DNA of 64,000 bases from Streptacidiphilus rugosus AM-16 (GCF_000744655.1 NZ_JQMJ01000004.1:6138001-6202000); one strand, 5' to 3'; positions 46,287 to 57,313 are shown, numbered from the stretch's first letter. The notes: generated from the letters alone by a model not told the origin. Numbers and translations are program-made.

Positions 46287-47876
46287 TCAGGGGGTGAGGC
46301 CGGCGCGGAGGAGGCCGAAGGTGTAGGCGTCGTCGAGGGCCTGCCAGCTGGCGTTGATGACGTTCTCGGCCACGCCGACCGTGGACCAGGTGGTGACGCC
46401 GTCGGTGGTCTCGATCAGGACGCGGGTCTTGGAGCCCGTGCCGTGCTGGCCCTCCAGGATGCGGACCTTGTAGTCCGTCAGTTCCAGCTTCGCCAGCTGC
46501 GGGTAGAAACGGCCCACCGCGGCCCTCAGTGCCGCGTCCAGCGCGTCGACGGGGCCGTTGCCCTCCCCGGTGGCGATGATGCGCTCGCCCTTGGCCCAGA
46601 GCTTCACCGTGGCCTCGTTGGCCGAGGAGCCGTCCGTGCGCTGCTCCGCGATCGCGCGCCAGGACTCCAGCGTGAAGAACCGCTCCTCCGCGCCCTTCGC
46701 CTCCGCCCGCAGCAGCAGTTCGAAGGAGGCGTCCGCGGCCTCGTAGGTGTAGCCCGCGAGCTCCCGCTCCTTGACCCGGTCCACCACGCGGCCGACCAGC
46801 TCGCGGTCCGCGGACAGGTCGTAGCCCAGCTCCCTGCCCTTGAGCTCGACCGAGGCGCGGCCCGCCATGTCCGAGACCAGCATGCGCATGCTGTTGCCGA
46901 CCAGGGCCGGATCGGTGTGCTGGTAGAGGTCGGGATCGACCTTGATCGCCGAGGCGTGCAGGCCGGCCTTGTGCGCGAAGGCGGAGACGCCCACGTACGG
47001 CTGGTGGGTGGAGGGCGTCAGGTTGACCACCTCGGCGATGGCGTGCGAGATGCGGGTCATCTCCGCCAGCCGGCCCTCCGGCAGCACCCTGCGGTCGTAC
47101 TTCAGCTCCAGCGCGCCGACCACGGGGAACAGGTTCGCGTTGCCGACCCGCTCGCCGTAGCCGTTGGCCGTGCACTGGACGTGGGTCGCGCCGGCGTCCA
47201 CCGCGGCGAGGGTGTTCGCGACCGCGCAGCCGGTGTCGTCCTGGGCGTGGATGCCCAGCCGCGCGCCGGTCTCGGCCAGCACGTCCGCGACGATCTCGCG
47301 GACGCCGCCGGGCAGCATGCCGCCGTTGGTGTCGCACAGCACGACGACGTCCGCGCCCGCCTCGTGGGCGGCCCGCACCACCGACAGCGCGTACGCGCGG
47401 TTCGCCTTGTAGCCGTCGAAGAAGTGCTCGCAGTCGATGAACACCCGGCGTCCCTCGGAGCGCAGGTACGCGACGCTGTCGCGGACCATGGCGAGGTTCT
47501 CCTCCAGGGTGGTGCGCAGGGCGAGGTCGACGTGGCGGTCGTGGGACTTGGCGACCAGCGTCACCACCGGCGCGCCGGAGGCGACCAGCGCGCGCAGCTG
47601 CGCGTCCTCCTCGGCCTTGCCGCCCGCGCGGCGGGTCGCCCCGAAGGCGACCAGCTGGGCGTGCTCCAGCTTCAGTTCGGCGGCCGCGCGGGCGAAGAAC
47701 TCGGTGTCGCGCGGGTTGGCGCCCGGCCAGCCGCCCTCGATGAACCCCACGCCGAACTCGTCCAGGTGCCGGGCGATGGTGAGCTTGTCGGCGACGGTGA
47801 GGTTGATGCCTTCGCGCTGCGCGCCGTCGCGCAGGGTGGTGTCGAAGACGTGGAAGTCGTCGCTCAGCGGGGTCAT
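46287..47876 (-). CDS. cimA: (R)-citramalate synthase
   Basis: 529 aa. HMG-CoA-lyase/isopropylmalate synthase family: FDTTLRDGAQREGINLTVAD, LCDTNGGMLPGG, metal-binding HAQDDTGCAVAN, and SAFAHKAGLHASAIK. A LeuA-type regulatory C-terminus follows. It condenses pyruvate and acetyl-CoA, a threonine-independent route to isoleucine. It is preceded by a short ORF rich in Leu/Ile and a terminator (47932-48023), suggesting attenuation. Confidence 0.94.
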   Translation of the reverse strand: MTPLSDDFHVFDTTLRDGAQREGINLTVADKLTIARHLDEFGVGFIEGGWPGANPRDTEFFARAAAELKLEHAQLVAFGATRRAGGKAEEDAQLRALVASGAPVVTLVAKSHDRHVDLALRTTLEENLAMVRDSVAYLRSEGRRVFIDCEHFFDGYKANRAYALSVVRAAHEAGADVVVLCDTNGGMLPGGVREIVADVLAETGARLGIHAQDDTGCAVANTLAAVDAGATHVQCTANGYGERVGNANLFPVVGALELKYDRRVLPEGRLAEMTRISHAIAEVVNLTPSTHQPYVGVSAFAHKAGLHASAIKVDPDLYQHTDPALVGNSMRMLVSDMAGRASVELKGRELGYDLSADRELVGRVVDRVKERELAGYTYEAADASFELLLRAEAKGAEERFFTLESWRAIAEQRTDGSSANEATVKLWAKGERIIATGEGNGPVDALDAALRAAVGRFYPQLAKLELTDYKVRILEGQHGTGSKTRVLIETTDGVTTWSTVGVAENVINASWQALDDAYTFGLLRAGLTP

Positions 47877-47927
47877 GGCCGGGGTCTCCTGTCGGGGCTG
47901 CTCGTTCAGCGGCTGTGCTATTTAACG

Positions 47928-47958
47928 AAAAAGACCCCTCGCGGGATGCGAGAGGTCT
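47928..47958 (-). terminator. Attenuator terminator upstream of cimA
   Basis: AGACC-C-CTCGC and GCGAG-A-GGTCT pair (one mismatch) around GGGAT, and TTTTT follows on the minus strand (plus A-run 47928-47932). It sits 52 bp upstream of the cimA ATG and 20 bp downstream of the leader-peptide stop. Confidence 0.78.
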
Positions 47959-47978
47959 GCACGCGGGTCTGGTTCGTC

Positions 47979-48023
47979 TCAGACCGGCGCGCTGCAGCTA
48001 ATAATCAGTGCGAGCGTGGGCAC
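47979..48023 (-). CDS. Candidate leader peptide of the cimA attenuator
   Basis: 14 codons from GTG: MPTLALIISCSAPV, then TGA. It holds Leu (CTC), Leu (CTG), two adjacent Ile (ATT ATT, rare codons in such DNA) and Val (GTC). There is no Shine-Dalgarno, but a CAGACT hexamer ends six bases before the GTG, compatible with a leaderless start. The terminator at 47928-47958 follows at the right distance for ribosome-stalling control by branched-chain amino acids. Confidence 0.6.
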   Translation of the reverse strand: MPTLALIISCSAPV

Positions 48024-48055
48024 GTTCGCAGTCTGACACAGATCCCGACGGGTGG

Positions 48056-48086
48056 GCCGTGCATCTCGTATCCCAAGATGCACGGC
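48056..48086 (-). terminator. Terminator of ilvE
   Basis: GCCGTGCATCT and AGATGCACGGC form a perfect 11-bp stem with a nine-base loop, 14 bp beyond the ilvE stop. It separates ilvE from the cimA leader. Confidence 0.8.
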
Positions 48087-48100
48087 AGCCCTCGTACGGA

Positions 48101-49198
48101 TCAGACGATCGGGTGCATCCAGCCGTGGGTGTCCTCGCGCTTGCCGGTCTGCAGGGCCAGCAGGGTCTCGCGCAGCTTCATGGTGACCGGGCCGGGGGCG
48201 CCGTCGCCGACCTGCCAGTCGCCGCGGGCGGACTTCACCGAACCGACCGGGGTGATCACCGCGGCGGTGCCGCAGGCGAAGACCTCCGTCAGCTCGCCGG
48301 AGGCGTTGCCCTCGCGCCACTCGTCGGTGGAGATCTTCCGCTCCTCCGTCGCGTGGCCCAGGTCGGCGGCGATGCTGAGCAGCGAGTCACGGGTGATGCC
48401 GGGCAGCAGCGAGCCGGAGAGCTCCGGGGTCACGATGCGCGCGTCCTCGCCCTCGCCGAAGACGAAGTAGAGGTTCATGCCGCCCATCTCCTCGATCCAG
48501 CGGCGCTCCACGGCGTCCAGCCAGACGACCTGGTCGCAGCCCTGCTCGGCGGCCTGGGCCTGGGCGACCAGCGAGGCGGCGTAGTTGCCCGCGCACTTCG
48601 CCGCGCCGGTGCCGCCGGGGGCCGCGCGGACGTACTCCTCGGAGATCCACACGGAGACCGGCTTGACGCCGCCGGAGAAGTACGCGCCGGCCGGGGAGGC
48701 GATCAGCATGAAGAGGTACTCGTTGGCCGGACGGACGCCCAGGCCGACCTCGGTGGCGAACATGAACGGGCGCAGGTAGAGGCTGGCCTCGTCCTGGTTC
48801 GGCACCCACGCCTGGTCCTGGGTGACCAGCGCCTCGACGGCGGCCACGAACAGCTCCTCGGGCAGCTCCGGCATGGCCAGGCGGCGCGCGGAGGCCTGGA
48901 AGCGGCGGGCGTTGGCCTCGGGGCGGAAGGTCTGGATCCGGCCGTCCGCGGTGCGGTAGGCCTTCAGGCCCTCGAAGATCGACTGGCCGTAGTGCAGCGT
49001 CATGTTGGCCGGGTCGATCTCCAGCGGGCCGTAGGGCGCCAGCTGCGCGTCGTGCCAGCCGCGGCCCTCGGTCCAGCGGATGGTCACCATGTTGTCGGTG
49101 AAGAAGCGCCCGAAGCCGGGAGAGGCCAGCCGGGCCTCGCGCTCGGCGGTGGGCAGCGGGTGGGCCGAGGGCTTGAGCTCGATAGAGAGGGAGGTCAT
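48101..49198 (-). CDS. ilvE: Branched-chain amino acid aminotransferase
   Basis: 365 aa, class IV aminotransferase. [14 protein letters not shown] marks the substrate loop, [15 protein letters not shown] follows, and the PLP Lys lies in [17 protein letters not shown]. It makes the last step of Leu, Ile and Val synthesis and the first in their breakdown, which feeds branched fatty acid starters. Confidence 0.97.
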   Translation of the reverse strand: MTSLSIELKPSAHPLPTAEREARLASPGFGRFFTDNMVTIRWTEGRGWHDAQLAPYGPLEIDPANMTLHYGQSIFEGLKAYRTADGRIQTFRPEANARRFQASARRLAMPELPEELFVAAVEALVTQDQAWVPNQDEASLYLRPFMFATEVGLGVRPANEYLFMLIASPAGAYFSGGVKPVSVWISEEYVRAAPGGTGAAKCAGNYAASLVAQAQAAEQGCDQVVWLDAVERRWIEEMGGMNLYFVFGEGEDARIVTPELSGSLLPGITRDSLLSIAADLGHATEERKISTDEWREGNASGELTEVFACGTAAVITPVGSVKSARGDWQVGDGAPGPVTMKLRETLLALQTGKREDTHGWMHPIV

Positions 49199-49331
49199 CG
49201 ACGTTTGTCCTTCACCGTGTCGTCATGGTGGGAACTCGACCTGGGTGAGCTCCCACCGTCGATGGTCGCATTGATCGGGGGGACAGCGACAGCCGGTGGG
49301 CCCGCGACGGGCTCACGACACGGTGGAACAC

Positions 49332-49359
49332 AGCACCGGGCCGTCGCCGGCCCGGTGCT
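49332..49359 (-). terminator. Terminator of leuB
   Basis: AGCACCGGGCC and GGCCCGGTGCT form an 11-bp perfect stem with a six-base loop, 20 bp past the leuB stop. Confidence 0.8.
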
Positions 49360-49379
49360 GGGATGATGCGGGCCGACGG

Positions 49380-50426
49380 TCAGCCGGCTACTCGGGCGGC
49401 GAGCGCGTCGCCGATCTCCGAGGTGGAGCGGGCGGCGGTCAGCGAGGCGCGCTCCGCCAGGTCGGCGGCGACGGCGGCCTCGATCTTCGCGGCCTCCTCG
49501 GTGTGGCCGAGGTGGCTCAGCAGCATGGCGACCGACAGCACGGTGGCGGTCGGGTCGGCCTTGCCCTGCCCGGCGATGTCCGGGGCCGAACCGTGCACCG
49601 GCTCGAACATGGACGGGAAGGCGCCGCTGGGGTTGATGTTGCCGGAGGCGGCCAGGCCGATGCCGCCGGTGACGGCAGCGGCGAGGTCGGTCAGGATGTC
49701 GCCGAAGAGGTTGTCGGTGACGATGACGTCGAAGCGCTCGGGCTGGGTGACGAAGAAGATCGTCGCCGCGTCGACGTGCAGGTAGTCGGTGGTGACCTCG
49801 GGGAACTCGGCGGCGACCTGGTCGAAGACGCGCTTCCACAGGTGGCCGGCGTGGACCAGCACGTTGTTCTTGTGGACCAGGGTGAGCTTCTTGCGGGGAC
49901 GCGCCTGGGCGCGGGCGAAGGCGTCGCGGACGACGCGCTCGATGCCGAACGCCGTGTTGAGGCTGACCTCGGTGGCGATCTCCTGGTCGGTCCCGGTGCG
50001 CAGCGAACCGCCGTTGCCCACATAGGGACCCTCGGTGCCCTCGCGGACCACGACGAAGTCGATGTCCGGGTCGCCCGCCAGCGGCGACTGCACCCCGGGG
50101 AAGAGCTTGCCCGGGCGCAGGTTCACGTGGTGGTCGAAGGCGAAGCGCAGCTTCAGCAGCAGTCCGCGCTCCAGCACGCCGGAGGGCACGGACGGGTCGC
50201 CGATGGCGCCGAGCAGGATCGCGTCCGCGCCCTTCAGCTCGCCGAGGACGCTGTCCGGCAGCGTCTCGCCGGTCGCGTGGTAGCGACGCGCGCCGAGGTC
50301 GTACTCGGTGGTCTCCACCTTGATGTCGGCAGGGAGTGCGGAGGAGAGGACCTTGAGTCCTTCGGCCACGACCTCCTGGCCGATACCGTCACCAGGGATC
50401 ACTGCGAGGCGGAGAGTGCGAGACAT
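49380..50426 (-). CDS. leuB: 3-isopropylmalate dehydrogenase
   Basis: 348 aa from ATG ([20 protein letters not shown]). Catalytic Lys in [10 protein letters not shown], metal-binding Asp in [20 protein letters not shown], and [20 protein letters not shown]. It oxidises 3-isopropylmalate in the leucine pathway, downstream of leuCD. leuA is not in the window. Confidence 0.97.
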   Translation of the reverse strand: MSRTLRLAVIPGDGIGQEVVAEGLKVLSSALPADIKVETTEYDLGARRYHATGETLPDSVLGELKGADAILLGAIGDPSVPSGVLERGLLLKLRFAFDHHVNLRPGKLFPGVQSPLAGDPDIDFVVVREGTEGPYVGNGGSLRTGTDQEIATEVSLNTAFGIERVVRDAFARAQARPRKKLTLVHKNNVLVHAGHLWKRVFDQVAAEFPEVTTDYLHVDAATIFFVTQPERFDVIVTDNLFGDILTDLAAAVTGGIGLAASGNINPSGAFPSMFEPVHGSAPDIAGQGKADPTATVLSVAMLLSHLGHTEEAAKIEAAVAADLAERASLTAARSTSEIGDALAARVAG

Positions 50427-50504
50427 ACGGCCGACCATACTCCGCTGTCCATCAGCTGACACCAGGTGTCCGCGATCCGGACGAGTGAGTCGGCCGCGCG
50501 TCTC

Positions 50505-50663
50505 CTACCAGGACGGGGCCGCGACCGCGGCGTCCTGGTGTCCGGTGGAGCCGCCGTTGTCACGGCGGTCCAGCGCCCGCTGCAGGGCGGCGGCGGCCTC
50601 GGCGCGCTCGGAGGCGGCGTGGGCGGAACGACGGGTGCGGGGCTTCTGCGTCAGAGAAGGCAT
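50505..50663 (-). CDS. Small conserved hypothetical protein
   Basis: 52 aa from ATG seven bases after AGGAG: MPSLTQKPRTRRSAHAASER with a helix AEAAAALQRALDRRDN. Basic start, helical middle. A longer frame upstream exists but the ribosome site favours this start, and a similar peptide is, in my memory, common next to leuB in Streptomyces. Function unknown. Confidence 0.72.
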   Translation of the reverse strand: MPSLTQKPRTRRSAHAASERAEAAAALQRALDRRDNGGSTGHQDAAVAAPSW

Positions 50664-50901
50664 GGGGAGACTCCTGAGAAGTGCGGTCCGATCTGGGGAG
50701 AGAGGGCCGGACAGGGGTCGCCTGTGCTGGGGCCGAGCCGGAACGGCCGTGGATACGGCAGACCATCCGACTACTGCTTCTTCACGGTACGACAAGCTCC
50801 CGCGACTGTCTGCAGAGATACTTGGATTTCCTACTATCCGAGACGCGGCTCACCCGAACAGGCTCCGGGCGCGGCGCGAACGCAGGGCCTAACCTCGCTG
50901 T

Positions 50902-51528
50902 ATGAGCTTCCAGGGCTGGCCGGCCGAGGCACTCGAGTTCTACGAGGGCCTCGAGGCGGAGAACACGAAGGAGTACTGGACGTCGCACAAGGACGTCTAC
51001 GAGCGCTGCGTGCGCGAGCCGATGGCCGCACTGCTGGACGAGCTGCACGACGCCTACGGCGGCGCGAAGGTCTTCCGCCCCCACCGCGACATCCGCTTCT
51101 CGGCCGACAAGTCGCCGTACAAGACGCACATCGGCGCGGTACTGGAGAGCGGCGGCTACATCCAGCTCTCGGCGGACGGCCTCGGCGCGGGCAGCGGCTG
51201 CTACCAGATGTCCCCGGACGCGCTGGCCCGCTACCGGGCCGCGGTGGCGGAGGAGAAGCCCGGCAAGGCGCTGGAGTCCATCATCGCGAAGCTCGCGAAG
51301 GCGGACATCGAGATCATGTCCCACGACCGCCTCAAGAGCGCCCCCCGCGGCTACCCGAAGGACCACCCGCGGATCGAGCTCCTGCGCGCCAAGAACCTGG
51401 CCGCGTGGCGCCAGTGGCCGGTCGAACCGTGGCTGGGCACGGCGGAGGCCAAGAAGCACGTGGTGGGCTTCCTCAAGGCCGCCAAACCGCTCAACCAGTG
51501 GCTGACCGACCACGTCGGCGACGCGTAG
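50902..51528 (+). CDS. DUF2461 (TIGR02453) family protein
   Basis: 208 aa from ATG. Characteristic motifs FYEGLEAENTKEYW, FRPHRDIRFSADKSPYKTHI and GYPKDHPRIELLRAKNLAAW. Cytoplasmic, function unknown in the literature I recall. Convergent with serA; its stop is followed by repeat copy F. Confidence 0.92.
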   Translation: MSFQGWPAEALEFYEGLEAENTKEYWTSHKDVYERCVREPMAALLDELHDAYGGAKVFRPHRDIRFSADKSPYKTHIGAVLESGGYIQLSADGLGAGSGCYQMSPDALARYRAAVAEEKPGKALESIIAKLAKADIEIMSHDRLKSAPRGYPKDHPRIELLRAKNLAAWRQWPVEPWLGTAEAKKHVVGFLKAAKPLNQWLTDHVGDA

Positions 51529-51550
51529 AGCCGCGAGCTGCAAGAAACAA

Positions 51551-51657
51551 CAGGGGCGCGAGGAACTGCGCGACAGGCCACCCCCTGGGTGGTGACTCGC
51601 CGAGCGAGCGGGGCCATCCGCAGTCGGCGGTTGCTCGCGCAGTTCCTCGCGCCCCTC
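51551..51657. repeat. Dispersed inverted repeat, copy F (between DUF2461 gene and serA)
   Basis: Left arm GGGGCGCGAGGAACTGCGCG, right arm GCTCGCGCAGTTCCTCGCGC; the core appears in reverse (GGGGCCATCCGCAG), so this copy is inverted relative to copies A-E. It lies between two convergent stop codons, 9 bp from the serA stop. Confidence 0.82.
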
Positions 51658-51666
51658 GTGGGCCGG

Positions 51667-53259
51667 TCAGGCCGAAAGGTTCACCGAGCGGGCGAACTTC
51701 GCGCCGATCTCGGCGGTGATCTCCGCGAGGAGGTCCTGCGGGATCTCGCTGTCGACCGTCAGGGAGACCAGCGCGTCGCCGGCCTCCTCGTCGCGGGAGA
51801 CCTGCATGCCGGCGATGTTGATGCCGGCGTCGCCGAGGAGCTTGCCCAGGGTGCCGACGACGCCCGGACGGTCCTCGTAGCGGAAGAAGCCCATGTGGTC
51901 CGTCAGGGCGACGTCCACGTCGAAGTCGTCGATGCCGACGATCTTCTGCTGGCGCTTCGGGCCGGTCAGGGTGCCCGCCACCGCGATCTCGCGGCCGTCG
52001 TTCAGCGTGCCGCGCACGGTGATGACGTTGCGGTACTCCGGGCTCTCGCTCATCGTGGTCAGCCGCACCTCGAGGCCGCGCTCCTGCGCGAACAGCGGGG
52101 CGTTGACGTAGGAGACCGTCTCGGCCACGACGTCCTCGAAGACGCCCTTGAGCGCGGACAGCTCCAGCACCTTCACGTCGTGCTGGGTGATCTCGCCGCG
52201 CACCTCGACGTCGAGGCGGACCGCGACCTCGCCCGCCAGCGCGGTGAAGATCCGGCCCAGCTTCTCGGCCAGCGGCAGACCGGGACGGACGTCCTCGGCG
52301 ATGACGCCGCCCTGGACGTTGACCGCGTCGGGCACGAGCTCACCGGCGAGCGCGAGGCGCACGCTGCGGGCGACGGCGATGCCGGCCTTCTCCTGCGCCT
52401 CGTCCGTGGACGCGCCCAGGTGCGGGGTGGCCACGACGTTGTCGAAGCCGAAGAGCGGCGAGTCGGTGCAGGGCTCCTTGACGAAGACGTCCAGGCCCGC
52501 GCCGGCGACCCGGCCCTCCTTGAGGGCGGCGGCGAGCGCCTCCTCGTCGACGATGCCGCCGCGGGCGGCGTTGACGATGCGGACCGTCGGCTTGACCTTG
52601 TGCAGCGCCTCGTGGCCGATCAGGCCCACCGTCTCCGGGGTCTTGGGCAGGTGCACGGTGATGAAGTCGGCGACCTCGAGCAGCTCGTCCAGCGGGAGCA
52701 GCTTGACGCCCATCTGCGCCGCGCGGGCGGCCTGGATGTAGGGGTCGTACGCGACGATCTTCATGCCGAAGGCGGACATGCGCTGCGCGACCAGGACGCC
52801 GATGCGGCCCAGGCCGACGACGCCGAGGGTCTTCTCGGCCAGCTCGACGCCGGTGTACTTGCTGCGCTTCCACTCGCCGTTCTTCAGCGCGAGGTTGGCG
52901 GCGGGGATGTGACGCGCCGTCGACAGCAGCAGGCCACAGGCGAGCTCGGCGGCGGTGACGATGTTGGAGGTCGGCGCGTTGACGACCATCACGCCCGCCT
53001 TGGTGGCGGAGGGCACGTCCACGTTGTCGAGACCGACGCCGGCGCGGGCGACGACCTTGAGCTTGCGGGCGGCGGCGATGGCCTCGGCGTCCACCTTGGT
53101 GGCGGAGCGGATCAGGATCGCGTCCACGTCCGCGATGGCGGACAGCAGCTCGGTGCGGTCGGCGCCGTCGCAGTGGCGGATCTCGAAGTCGGGGCCGAGC
53201 GCGTCGACGGTGGCAGGCGACAGCTCTTCAGCGATAAGAACTACAGGCTTGCTGCTCAC
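51667..53259 (-). CDS. serA: D-3-phosphoglycerate dehydrogenase
   Basis: 530 aa from GTG. NAD-binding TLGVVGLGRIGVLVAQRM, catalytic HLPKTPET and TPHLGASTDEAQEKAG, then the long intervening domain and a C-terminal ACT domain (FRYEDRPGVVGTLGKLLGDA) for serine feedback. First step of serine synthesis. Separate unit from ilvC, whose terminator lies upstream. Confidence 0.97.
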   Translation of the reverse strand: MSSKPVVLIAEELSPATVDALGPDFEIRHCDGADRTELLSAIADVDAILIRSATKVDAEAIAAARKLKVVARAGVGLDNVDVPSATKAGVMVVNAPTSNIVTAAELACGLLLSTARHIPAANLALKNGEWKRSKYTGVELAEKTLGVVGLGRIGVLVAQRMSAFGMKIVAYDPYIQAARAAQMGVKLLPLDELLEVADFITVHLPKTPETVGLIGHEALHKVKPTVRIVNAARGGIVDEEALAAALKEGRVAGAGLDVFVKEPCTDSPLFGFDNVVATPHLGASTDEAQEKAGIAVARSVRLALAGELVPDAVNVQGGVIAEDVRPGLPLAEKLGRIFTALAGEVAVRLDVEVRGEITQHDVKVLELSALKGVFEDVVAETVSYVNAPLFAQERGLEVRLTTMSESPEYRNVITVRGTLNDGREIAVAGTLTGPKRQQKIVGIDDFDVDVALTDHMGFFRYEDRPGVVGTLGKLLGDAGINIAGMQVSRDEEAGDALVSLTVDSEIPQDLLAEITAEIGAKFARSVNLSA

Positions 53260-53490
53260 GACAGTTGTCCTTACTGTCCGGTTCTCCCCGGCCGTCGCGG
53301 TTGAGGGGTGGACCCGCGAAGTTGGGACGGCATGAAGGGGACGGTGGCATGCCGCGTTGGAGACGCACGACGCTGTGAGCCTGACGCGCAGGATTTGAGT
53401 CTATCGGCGCACCGGGGTCCGCCGATCGCCCTTGCGGAGGAATCACCCGCAAGGGACCTTACGATCCGTACAAAGCATCCGTACAAAGCA

Positions 53491-53519
53491 GCGGGGGCGG
53501 CCGATCCGGCCGCCCCCGC
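53491..53519 (-). terminator. Terminator of ilvC
   Basis: GCGGGGGCGGCCG and CGGCCGCCCCCGC form a perfect 13-bp stem with a three-base loop, 12 bp past the ilvC stop. Just beyond it a 13-bp tandem repeat ATCCGTACAAAGC occurs twice (53464-53489). Confidence 0.85.
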
Positions 53520-53531
53520 CGACGACGCGGC

Positions 53532-54617
<1,086 letters not shown>

Positions 54618-54650
54618 TTACTGTCTCACCAAGGGGTGGTCGCACGATCC

Positions 54651-54676
54651 GGGGGCGCGGGGAACCGCGCGCCCCG
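54651..54676. repeat. Dispersed repeat remnant, copy G (3' end of ilvN)
   Basis: A short hairpin, GGGGGCGCG-GGGAAC-CGCGCGCCCC, corresponding to one arm of the family, 6 bp past the ilvN stop. It probably acts as a terminator. Confidence 0.65.
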
Positions 54677-54682
54677 AAGCGC

Positions 54683-55207
54683 CTACGCGCTTCGCTCGAC
54701 GGCGCGCAGCGAGCGGTCGGTGATCGAGCGCGCGCCCCTGCCGATGGCGACCATGCCGGACTGGACGAGCTCCTTGACCCCGTACGGCTCCAGCATCTTC
54801 AGCATCGCCTCGAGCTTGTCGCCGCTGCCCGTCGCCTCGATGGTGACCGCGTCCGGGGAGACGTCGACCGTCTTCGCCCGGAAGAGCTGGACGATCTCGG
54901 TCACCTGCGACCGCGTCTCCGCGTCCGCGCGGACCTTGACCAGCATCAGTTCGCGGCGGACCGCCGCCGAAGGGTCGAGCTCGACGATCTTTATCACGTT
55001 GATCAGCTTGTTCAGCTGCTTGGTGACCTGCTCCAGCGGCAGGTCCTCCACGTTGACCACGATGGTCATCCGGGAGATGTCCGGGTGCTCGGTCGGCCCG
55101 ACGGCCAGCGAGTCGATGTTGAAGCCGCGCCGCGAGAACAGCGCCGCGATGCGGGCCAGGACACCGGGCTTGTTCTCGACCAGGACCGAGAGGGTGTGCT
55201 TGCTCAT
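54683..55207 (-). CDS. ilvN: Acetolactate synthase small (regulatory) subunit
   Basis: 174 aa. ACT domain MSKHTLSVLVENKPGVLARI with FSRRGFNIDSLAVG, and the conserved C-terminal half. Binds valine and regulates IlvB. It follows ilvB by 17 bp in one operon. Confidence 0.97.
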   Translation of the reverse strand: MSKHTLSVLVENKPGVLARIAALFSRRGFNIDSLAVGPTEHPDISRMTIVVNVEDLPLEQVTKQLNKLINVIKIVELDPSAAVRRELMLVKVRADAETRSQVTEIVQLFRAKTVDVSPDAVTIEATGSGDKLEAMLKMLEPYGVKELVQSGMVAIGRGARSITDRSLRAVERSA

Positions 55208-55224
55208 GACGGTCGTGATTCCCC

Positions 55225-57060
55225 TCAGTCGTTCTCGTCGCCGAAGTCCGGACGGACGTCGCGCGCGGCCAGGATCTCGTCGTTGCTGGTGCCGGCGGCC
55301 ACCATCGGCCAGACCATGGCGTCCTGGTGCACGATGAAGTCGATCACGACGGGCGCGTCGTTCAGCGCCATCGCCTTGTCGATCACCGAGTCCAGGTCCT
55401 CCGGACGCTCGCAGCGCAGCGCGTGGCAGCCCATCGCCTCGGACAGCTTCACGAAGTCCGGGATCCGGGTGCCCGCCGCCGGGCCGCGGCCGTCGTTCTC
55501 CGGGCCGTCGTGCAGCACGGTGTTGCTGTAGCGCTCGTTGTAGAAGAGCGTCTGCCACTGGCGGACCATGCCCAGCGAGCCGTTGTTGATGATCGCGACC
55601 TTGATCGGGATGCCGTTCAGCGCACAGGTGACCAGCTCCTGGTTGGTCATCTGGAAGCAGCCGTCGCCGTCGATCGCCCAGACCGTGGCCTCCGGACGGC
55701 CCGCCTTCGCGCCCATCGCGGCCGGGACGGCGTAGCCCATGGTGCCCGCGCCGCCGGAGTTCAGCCAGGTGGCCGGCTTCTCGAAGGCGATGAACTGGCT
55801 GGCCCACATCTGGTGCTGGCCGACGCCCGCCGCGTAGATCGCCTCCGGGCCGACCTTCTGGCCGATCCGCTCGATGACCTGCTGCGGGCTGAGCATGCCC
55901 TCGGGGGCCGGGTCGTAGCCGACCGGGTAGGTCTTGCGCCAGGCGTTCAGCTGCTCCCACCAGGCGCCGTACTCGAAGCGGGCCTCGCCGGCCGCCTGTC
56001 CGGCGGCCTGTTCCTGCTGGACCGCGACGATCAGGTCCGCGATGATCTCGCGGGCGTCGCCCACGATCGGGACGTCGGCCGCGCGGTTCTTGCCGATCTC
56101 GGCCGGGTCGATGTCCGCGTGGACGATCTTCGCGAAGGGCGCGAAGGTGTCCAGCTTGCCGGTGACCCGGTCGTCGAAGCGGGTGCCCAGCGCGAACAGC
56201 AGGTCCGACTTCTGCAGCGCGGTGACCGCGGCGACCGAACCGTGCATGCCCGGCATGCCCAGGTGCTGGTCGTGGCTGTCGGGGAAGGCGCCCAGCGCCA
56301 TCAGCGTGGTGACGACCGGCGCGCCGGTCAGCTCCGCCAGGATCCGCAGCTCGGTGGTGGCCTGGGCCTTGAGCACGCCGCCGCCGACGTACAGGACCGG
56401 GCGCTTGGAGGTCGCCAGCAGCTTGGCCGCCTCACGGATCTGCTTGGCGTGCGGCTTGGTGACCGGGCGGTACCCGGGCAGCTGGGCCTCGACCGGCCAG
56501 CGGAAGACCGTCCGCGCCTGCAGCGCGTCCTTGGCGATGTCCACCAGCACCGGGCCGGGGCGGCCGGTGGCGGCGATGTGGAAGGCCTCGGCGATGACGC
56601 GCGGGATGTCGGCCGCGTCGGTCACCAGGAAGTTGTGCTTGGTGATCGGCATCGTGATGCCGCAGATGTCCGCCTCCTGGAAGGCGTCCGTGCCGATGGC
56701 CTTGGAGGCGACCTGGCCGGTGATGGCGACGATCGGCACAGAGTCCATGTACGCGTCGGCGATCGGCGTCACCAGGTTGGTCGCGCCGGGACCCGAGGTC
56801 GCCATGCAGACGCCGACCTTGCCGGTGGCCTGCGCGTAGCCGGTCGCCGCGTGGCCGGCGCCCTGCTCGTGGCGGACCAGGATGTGGCGGACCTTGGTCG
56901 AGTCCATCAGCGGGTCGTAGGCCGGGAGGATCGCGCCGCCCGGGATCCCGAACACGGTCTCCGCGCCGACCGCCTCGAGGGAGCGGATGAGCGACTGGGC
57001 ACCGGTCATGGGTTCTGGGCCCGCCTGCTGCGGGACGGGAGCTGCTGCCTGCTCAGTCAT
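55225..57060 (-). CDS. ilvB: Acetolactate synthase large (catalytic) subunit
   Basis: 611 aa from ATG. Thiamine diphosphate-dependent: [16 protein letters not shown], catalytic Glu in [17 protein letters not shown], and the ThDP/Mg motif [18 protein letters not shown]. Makes acetolactate and acetohydroxybutyrate, the first common step of branched-chain synthesis. Controlled by the attenuator at 57137-57255. Confidence 0.97.
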   Translation of the reverse strand: MTEQAAAPVPQQAGPEPMTGAQSLIRSLEAVGAETVFGIPGGAILPAYDPLMDSTKVRHILVRHEQGAGHAATGYAQATGKVGVCMATSGPGATNLVTPIADAYMDSVPIVAITGQVASKAIGTDAFQEADICGITMPITKHNFLVTDAADIPRVIAEAFHIAATGRPGPVLVDIAKDALQARTVFRWPVEAQLPGYRPVTKPHAKQIREAAKLLATSKRPVLYVGGGVLKAQATTELRILAELTGAPVVTTLMALGAFPDSHDQHLGMPGMHGSVAAVTALQKSDLLFALGTRFDDRVTGKLDTFAPFAKIVHADIDPAEIGKNRAADVPIVGDAREIIADLIVAVQQEQAAGQAAGEARFEYGAWWEQLNAWRKTYPVGYDPAPEGMLSPQQVIERIGQKVGPEAIYAAGVGQHQMWASQFIAFEKPATWLNSGGAGTMGYAVPAAMGAKAGRPEATVWAIDGDGCFQMTNQELVTCALNGIPIKVAIINNGSLGMVRQWQTLFYNERYSNTVLHDGPENDGRGPAAGTRIPDFVKLSEAMGCHALRCERPEDLDSVIDKAMALNDAPVVIDFIVHQDAMVWPMVAAGTSNDEILAARDVRPDFGDEND

Positions 57061-57136
57061 CTGCTGATTCCTTCTCGGACTGCTTCGGACTTCTCGGAGG
57101 GGTACTCGACGGTCGGATGCGCTGCCTCGCGGCAAC

Positions 57137-57174
57137 AAAAAACCCCTCGTGCCCATGGTGGGCATGCGAGGGGT
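57137..57174 (-). terminator. Attenuator terminator of ilvB
   Basis: On the minus strand ACCCCTCG and CGAGGGGT, extended by ATGCCCA/TGGGCA, form a long stem followed by TTTTTT. It lies 77 bp upstream of ilvB and after the leader peptide. Confidence 0.9.
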
Positions 57175-57213
57175 AGCGCGTCGGCCTGGTCAGCCAGGGA
57201 GTGTGCTCCCGGC

Positions 57214-57255
57214 TCAGCCGACGCGCCCGCCAAGTACGAGAATTCGGGTGCGCAT
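57214..57255 (-). CDS. ilvB leader peptide
   Basis: 13 aa MRTRILVLGGRVG then TGA, with GGAGG upstream. It has Ile-Leu-Val-Leu in a row. This is the branched-chain leader peptide known upstream of ilvB in streptomycetes; ribosome stalling at the ILVL codons would favour an antiterminator over the hairpin at 57137-57174. Confidence 0.92.
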   Translation of the reverse strand: MRTRILVLGGRVG

Positions 57256-57313
57256 GTTGACGACCTTCCTCCGACGCCCCTGGGGGTGTCAAGCCGAAGC
57301 GAATCGTGTCTCA

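Noticed and set aside
45811..46326. 171-aa open frame with a 24-residue repeat (RAHAPEAQIS type)
   Set aside because: Produced by the 72-bp array; other frames are also open, there is no ribosome site, and the unit matches an intergenic repeat elsewhere.
53464..53489. 13-bp tandem repeat near the ilvC terminator as a phage or integration site
   Set aside because: Only two short copies, no tRNA gene or integrase nearby.
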